A stretch of 64,000 bases of DNA from Polycladidibacter stylochi (GTDB lineage: Bacteria > Pseudomonadota > Alphaproteobacteria > Rhizobiales > Stappiaceae), in the NCBI RefSeq assembly GCF_001562055.1, contig NZ_LLWE01000025.1, positions 124,001 to 188,000 on the forward strand, given 5' to 3'. A model generated the notes under the pieces. The model searched no databases and was not told the origin of the DNA. It was given only the letters and a program-made list of their open reading frames with translations. The position numbers and the translations under genes are program-made. This document shows positions 60,047 through 64,000 of this stretch, piece after piece (the first letter of the stretch is position 1; each line of letters starts with the position of its first letter).

Positions 60047-61177
60047 TTAATCCTTATCACGCAGTCCAAGGTAGCTCACGAGAGATAACTTGCTCCAGCC
60101 AGAATAGTCGGACTTCGCTTTGCTGTAACTTTGATAAACTTCTTTTGCTCCATTATCTTTTGCAATAAAGTCAGCCATTACATCATCGGCAGCAACCCTT
60201 AAAGCCGTTTCCAACTCATTCGAAAACCCATTAAGTTTAACGCCTTCGTGGTTGATGAGTTCACTCAGGGCATACGCGTTGGCAGCATTTGCCTCTGCGA
60301 GCGCAATATCAGCCTCAATGCGGCATGCTGTTTTCACAATTTCCTGTAGGTCCTTGTCCAGCCCTTCAAACGCAACTTTGTTCAAAAGCGCTTCACCCGT
60401 ACCGTTTGGCTTATTAAACCCCGGAGCGTAATAGTTCTTGGCGATTTTTTGAAACCCTAGCGCGCCATCTGTCCACGGCCCCAAAAACTCGACAGCATCA
60501 ACAACACCAGACTGAAAAGCGGTAAACAACTCACTAGAGGAAATAGAAACAGCACTGGCACCAAGATGCCGCAAAACTTCCCCACCAATGCCAACAGCTC
60601 GTATTTTCAAGCCCTTCATGTCGGTGGGGCTATGAATTTCTTCCTTAAACCAGCCGGCCATTGTTGGGCCGGTGTTTCCAGCCATTAAGGGCAACACGCC
60701 AAATGGCGCATATAAATTGTTCCATAGCTCTTGCCCGCCACCCTGTTCAATCCATGTAACATGCTCACTTGGTGTAAGCCCGAATGGCACCGTACAAAAG
60801 AACGCTGCAGCAGGCATTTTTCCCTGCCAATACAAAGAAGCAGAATGACCCATTTGGGCCGTTCCGCTGGAAACAGCATCAAAAACTTCAAATGCTGGCA
60901 CCAGTTCACCGGCCGCGTACAATCGAACACGCATCCGCCCACCGCTCATAGTGTTAATGCGATCACAAATCCGCTGTGCACTCATGCCAGGACCTGGTAA
61001 ATTCTTCGGCCATGATGTCACCATTTTCCACTCGATTGTGGCGTCAGCTTCATCAGCGTGAGCTTGGTTAGTCAACAATCCGGCACCACCGGCAATGCCA
61101 GCGCTAGCGACGACTTTGCTACCCAATTGTTTCATCGCCTCACGGCGGGACATCTTTTTCATTTCGATAACTTTCAT
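60047..61177 (-). CDS. TRAP transporter substrate-binding protein (DctP/COG4663-like), Tat-exported
   Basis: Periplasmic solute-binding protein of 376 residues. The N-terminus has a twin-arginine signal (MSRREAMKQLGSKVVASAGI, cleavage near AHA). The mature part follows the DctP fold: EWKMVTSWPKNLPGPGMSAQ, GGRMRVRLYAAGELVPAFEV, and the anion-contacting region LKIRAVGIGGEVLRHLGASA. The best class match is the mannitol/chloroaromatic (2-oxo acid) branch. The ATG lies one base after the thiD stop (TGA-t-ATG), so it is translated by coupling under the TPP riboswitch. No TRAP membrane subunits are in the window. A longer frame to 61429 overlaps thiD and is rejected. Confidence 0.9.
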   Translation of the reverse strand: MKVIEMKKMSRREAMKQLGSKVVASAGIAGGAGLLTNQAHADEADATIEWKMVTSWPKNLPGPGMSAQRICDRINTMSGGRMRVRLYAAGELVPAFEVFDAVSSGTAQMGHSASLYWQGKMPAAAFFCTVPFGLTPSEHVTWIEQGGGQELWNNLYAPFGVLPLMAGNTGPTMAGWFKEEIHSPTDMKGLKIRAVGIGGEVLRHLGASAVSISSSELFTAFQSGVVDAVEFLGPWTDGALGFQKIAKNYYAPGFNKPNGTGEALLNKVAFEGLDKDLQEIVKTACRIEADIALAEANAANAYALSELINHEGVKLNGFSNELETALRVAADDVMADFIAKDNGAKEVYQSYSKAKSDYSGWSKLSLVSYLGLRDKD

Positions 61178-61178
61178 A

Positions 61179-61994
61179 TCAACCAAGGTTATTGTGCGCC
61201 CACAACTCAAAAAAATGATGAACAGGCCCATGCCCGCGCCCAACTTGCAGCCGATCCGCATGGAAAATAGCGTTATTGACGTAATCTTTCGCAACACAAA
61301 CAGCTTCAACCAAGTTGCTGCCTTTGGCCCGTTCTGCCGCAATTGCCGCTGACAGGGTACAACCGGTCCCGTGCGTATTCTCAGTTTTGTGGCGTGGACC
61401 GGATAACCACTGCTCTCCAACAGCGCCAATCAATAGATCATCACTAGTTGCCCCACAAAAATGCCCGCCCTTAATCAGGACATTTTCACACCCAAGTGCC
61501 AGCAATCGTGCACCTTGCTCGGCCATATCCTCTTTACTCTCGGCAACATCACAGCCAAGGAGGTGCGCAGCCTCATGCAAGTTAGGTGTTATCAGCTCGG
61601 CAAGTGGGAACAGCTTATCAGTCAAGGCATTTACGGCACTACTTTGCAACAAAACGTCGCCACTCGTCGCCACCATCACCGGGTCAAGAACAACCGGGAC
61701 ATTTTGATACTGTTGTAGCGCCTCGGCAACGCACTCGATAACTAGCGGTTGCGAAAGCATGCCGATTTTCACCGCGCCAATTTTTAGATCACTAAAAACC
61801 GACTGGATTTGCGCCCCCACAAAGTCAGCGGAAACATCAAAGATACCCTGAACACCCACTGTGTTTTGTGCAGTTAGTGCACTGATAACACTGGCACCAT
61901 ATACACCGCGCGCCGAAAACGCTTTTAAATCCGCTTGGATACCAGCACCGCCCCCGGAATCTGAGCCAGCAATTGTAACTGCATTTGCAATCAT
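61179..61994 (-). CDS. thiD: Hydroxymethylpyrimidine/phosphomethylpyrimidine kinase ThiD
   Basis: ThiD phosphorylates HMP twice to HMP-PP for thiamine synthesis. The ribokinase-like product has 271 residues from the ATG at 61994 (ATG 62015 is an alternative). It has the N-terminal [19 protein letters not shown] motif, the [11 protein letters not shown] segment and the C-terminal anion-hole motif [15 protein letters not shown]. It lies 51 bp after thiM, and its stop is one base from the start of the TRAP binding protein. The operon is under a TPP riboswitch. Confidence 0.96.
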   Translation of the reverse strand: MIANAVTIAGSDSGGGAGIQADLKAFSARGVYGASVISALTAQNTVGVQGIFDVSADFVGAQIQSVFSDLKIGAVKIGMLSQPLVIECVAEALQQYQNVPVVLDPVMVATSGDVLLQSSAVNALTDKLFPLAELITPNLHEAAHLLGCDVAESKEDMAEQGARLLALGCENVLIKGGHFCGATSDDLLIGAVGEQWLSGPRHKTENTHGTGCTLSAAIAAERAKGSNLVEAVCVAKDYVNNAIFHADRLQVGRGHGPVHHFFELWAHNNLG

Positions 61995-62045
61995 AGTAAT
62001 TCTCGTTTCCCTCATTGGTTATTCTTAGGACCGGATTGCTTCTTC

Positions 62046-62849
62046 TTAAGGTAAGGGTAAATCAGTAAGAGAATGGCTAGCGACCTTTAATCGCGCCATA
62101 ACATCATCGAGTGTTAGGCTATATAGCTGATCTATAAATGCGCCGCTAAAGCTACCCGGCCCATTTACTTGTTCTGCAGCTATCTCACCAGCCACATTAT
62201 AGCAGCCAACAGCAGCTACAACCGCTTGCGCCAGGTTTTCTTCAGCGGCTAAAAACACGCCCATATACCCGGAGAGTGCGCAGCCCATAGCAGTTACGCG
62301 GTCCATGAGCAGGCTTCCATTATCAATGGTGTAAACAGTACCGCCACAGTAGATGCGATCTTGCGCACCGGTGATACAAAGCACAGACTTACCGCTCAAA
62401 AAGAGTGCTTGCCAGCGATCCAGCCCCAAATAGTGTTTTAGCGCCATTGCCTCTGGTAAATTACACCGAAGCACGCTTGCACCCTGCTCCAAGAGCCGGG
62501 CCGCATAAGCACACCGTTGTTCTGAACGCTCCACTTTAACCGGGTCCAAAATCCAGCGCTTTGCTGTTTCAACGCACCTTGCACTGGCAACATTAATCGC
62601 CGCTTCCCTGTGCTCTTCCCACATCCCCAAATTCATGGCAACAACATCAACACTATCAACAAATGCATTCATCTCTCTCGCTGCACTTGTCATTGAAGGT
62701 GTGCCACCCGCAGCCAGGATAATATTGGCTGTTACATTCTGCGCGACTGGGTTGGTAAGGCAGTGCACTTTAACAGAGCGCTGCCGGACATTTTGCAAAA
62801 CACATGCTACAGCATGGCTATCTAATATTGTGGGTATTATATTATTCAC
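62046..62849 (-). CDS. thiM: Hydroxyethylthiazole kinase ThiM
   Basis: ThiM phosphorylates the thiazole alcohol (THZ) as a salvage step. The 267-residue product starts at GTG with GAGG 6 nt upstream. It has VHCLTNPVAQNVTANIILAAG at the N-terminus, the LDPVK segment and the active-site loop DRVTAMGCALSGY with Cys190, as in the family. It is first in the operon thiM-thiD-dctP. The ribosome site lies between two arms CAGTGC / GCACTG, which could sequester it when TPP is bound to the riboswitch. Confidence 0.95.
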   Translation of the reverse strand: MNNIIPTILDSHAVACVLQNVRQRSVKVHCLTNPVAQNVTANIILAAGGTPSMTSAAREMNAFVDSVDVVAMNLGMWEEHREAAINVASARCVETAKRWILDPVKVERSEQRCAYAARLLEQGASVLRCNLPEAMALKHYLGLDRWQALFLSGKSVLCITGAQDRIYCGGTVYTIDNGSLLMDRVTAMGCALSGYMGVFLAAEENLAQAVVAAVGCYNVAGEIAAEQVNGPGSFSGAFIDQLYSLTLDDVMARLKVASHSLTDLPLP

Positions 62850-62936
62850 AGTGCGCCTCGCCCCAAGTATTGCGGCGAACAGCTAAGCACTGCGCAATTG
62901 CCCTTATCATAAGGCAAGTAAAGCAAATCTAGCAAG

Positions 62937-63031
62937 CCAATTCCCTCCGCCGGAATAACCCGGATCAGGTTCAAGGAGTTGACAATATTGTCTCTCAGCT
63001 CAAAGCTTCAGGCTTTAAGCACCCCCATTGG
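62937..63031 (-). ncRNA. TPP riboswitch (THI element)
   Basis: Read on the minus strand, the element shows P1 arms CCAAT / ATTGG, GGGGGTGC, the core CTGAGAG, the helix ACTCCTTGAACCTGAT, GGGTTAT, and GGCGGAGGGAA. All are hallmarks of the thiamine pyrophosphate aptamer. About 90 nt separate it from the thiM start. That expression platform holds a hairpin TTGCCTTA-TGA-TAAGGGCAA and a pairing CAGTGC / GCACTG around the thiM ribosome site, without a T-run. Control of translation initiation is therefore more likely than termination. Confidence 0.96.
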
Positions 63032-63208
63032 TATTGTTTTGCTAGCAAAACATTTTGAGAGTCTCAAGCAGTTTTTTACTGTTATAGTGGAAAGCAAGTC
63101 ACACTCAGGTATTGAAAGCAAGACACTTAGTTTTGTATGCAATCCAAACGCAGGTTGATCTTCAAGAAAAGCCTGCCAACACGCAAAAGCAAGCTTGGAA
63201 GAAATGCA

Positions 63209-63445
63209 ATGACACCTTTTTTTATAATGATTAAATGTGAGCTGGGCAAAACCTATAAAGTTGCCGACATGATTTCCGCAGCTGAAATTGCCTCGGAAGT
63301 TTACTCGACCTCCGGCGACTACGATCTACTGGTGAAAGTTTACGTAGAAAACCAACAGGATATTGGCCATTTTATTGCCGAGAATATTCATAATATCGAA
63401 GGCATAAAAGATACCAAAACAATTATCACTTTCAAAGCATTTTAA
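63209..63445 (+). CDS. Stand-alone Lrp/AsnC ligand-binding (RAM) domain protein
   Basis: The product has 78 residues from the ATG at 63209, which has GGAAGA upstream; an in-frame ATG at 63137 would add a basic 24-residue leader. The sequence matches the C-terminal effector domain of Lrp/AsnC regulators (FFIMIKCELGKTYKVADMIS; STSGDYDLLVKVYVENQQDI; IEGIKDTKTIITF). It has no DNA-binding domain. Such single-domain proteins may bind amino acids or other regulators. It is divergent from the TPP-riboswitch operon, with a shared promoter region of about 175 bp. Confidence 0.88.
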   Translation: MTPFFIMIKCELGKTYKVADMISAAEIASEVYSTSGDYDLLVKVYVENQQDIGHFIAENIHNIEGIKDTKTIITFKAF

Positions 63446-63462
63446 TATCTAATGCAAGAGCG

Positions 63463-63496
63463 AGAAGCTGACGCGCCCGAACGTGTGCCAGCTTCT
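63463..63496. terminator. Hairpin between Lrp-domain and EamA genes
   Basis: AGAAGCTG / CAGCTTCT stem with an 18-nt loop, extended by AGCG / CGCT, in the 63-bp gap between convergent genes. No T-run is present, so termination strength is uncertain. Confidence 0.5.
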
Positions 63497-63508
63497 AACG
63501 CTTACATA

Positions 63509-64000
63509 TCAAGCCTTTGAAGGCGTTGAAGCCCGCCCTTGTCGATTGCGATTGTATCCCCGCTTCTTTTCGCGATAGATCACAAAAATCCCGGAGGCAA
63601 CAACAATCGCCGTTCCCAAAAGCACCTCAATTGAGACTTCGTCGCCAAATAATATGTAACCGAACAAAATCGCCCAAATCATATTCACATAGTCAAATGG
63701 CGCTATTGTTGAGGCATCAGCATAACGGTAGCTTTGTGTCAGCAATATTTGCCCGATACCACCGGCAATTCCCATGGTGACCAACAGCAAAAGCTCTGTT
63801 AAATTTGGCATAACCCATTCAAGTTGCGGGAAAATCCATCCCAATGGAAAGCTCATAAGACCAATGATGGCCGAACATACCGTAAACCAAAGTACGATAG
63901 TTGAAGCCCGCTCGCTAACACACAGTTGACGAACCGTAATCATAGCACAAGCACCAAAAAATGCTGATCCAAAAGCAGCTATAAGTCCAATCATTGAAGT
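63509..64000 (-). CDS. EamA/DMT family permease, C-terminal part (cut by window)
   Basis: The frame stays open to the right edge, so the ATG at 63994 is probably internal and the gene begins outside. The visible part of about 163 residues spans one EamA half with five hydrophobic segments. The typical end of the domain is there: TQSYRYADASTIAPFDYVNMIWAILFGYILFGDEV, then LLGTAIVVASGIFVIYRE. Family members export metabolites or drugs; the substrate is unknown. The tail is basic (KKRGYNRNRQGR). Confidence 0.88.
   Translation of the reverse strand, partial: TSMIGLIAAFGSAFFGACAMITVRQLCVSERASTIVLWFTVCSAIIGLMSFPLGWIFPQLEWVMPNLTELLLLVTMGIAGGIGQILLTQSYRYADASTIAPFDYVNMIWAILFGYILFGDEVSIEVLLGTAIVVASGIFVIYREKKRGYNRNRQGRASTPSKA

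Noticed and set aside
61178-61429. N-terminal extension of the TRAP binding protein into thiD
   Set aside because: It would put about 84 extra residues before a perfect Tat signal and overlap thiD by 250 bases; the ATG at 61177 is far better.

Overview
The window is chromosomal DNA of a flagellated alphaproteobacterium, most likely of the order Hyphomicrobiales (Rhizobiales). The evidence is the FlbT/FlaF/FliX/MotE set of flagellar regulators, an alphaproteobacterial one-cysteine DksA, the YcjX-YcjF pair, an STAS-type MlaE with a PqiC-like lipoprotein, and above all a 2739-residue apolipoprotein-like protein of the GPR/RgsE type known from polar-growing rhizobia. Base composition looks somewhat below 50 % GC. 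Genus cannot be told. I saw no tRNA, rRNA, insertion sequence, prophage or CRISPR array, so this is core genome with a few accessory genes.

Region 1 (1-24.3 kb) is a flagellar cluster. It holds the tail of a probable fliO, fliP, a leftward fliL-fliM-DUF6468-motE-TPR operon, a rightward flgF-flgG-flgA-flgH operon, dksA, fliX, the flgI-cheL-flgN-like run, a small unknown gene, flagellin, flbT-flaF, and a leftward flgE-flgK-flgL set. Three textbook sigma-54 promoters (GG-N10-GC) stand before flgF, flgI and flgE. Each has dyad elements about 80-120 bp upstream, as expected for an FlbD-type enhancer protein. The flgF and flgE dyads are near copies of each other, A(G/C)TAGG-N9-CCTA(G/C)T.

Region 2 (24.3-36.9 kb) is housekeeping and accessory: a MoxR ATPase and its likely VWA partner separated by 5.6 kb, an FAD amine/amino-acid oxidase, SixA, YcjX-YcjF, a DUF3011 secreted protein, a divergent AraC/MFS pair, an adrenodoxin-type ferredoxin and a single Hpt domain.

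Region 3 (36.9-46 kb) is dominated by the giant gene. Residues 274-2154 form 171 consecutive 11-residue units without one insertion or deletion, which I counted unit by unit. The 870-bp gap before it contains two exact CtrA full sites (TTAA-N7-TTAA).

Region 4 (46-64 kb) holds an alpha/beta hydrolase with a divergent TetR regulator and a large operator, an Mla-type lipid transport operon, an L-Ala-D/L-Glu epimerase, MFS transporters, a CheZ-like phosphatase, a lipid A-type phosphoesterase with a glycosyltransferase, a FadL-type porin, and a TPP-riboswitch operon. That operon reads thiM-thiD and then, 1 nt later, a Tat-exported TRAP substrate-binding protein. The window ends in an EamA permease.

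The two observations most worth following are the uninterrupted hendecad array of the GPR-like protein and the TRAP binding protein inside a TPP-controlled operon.
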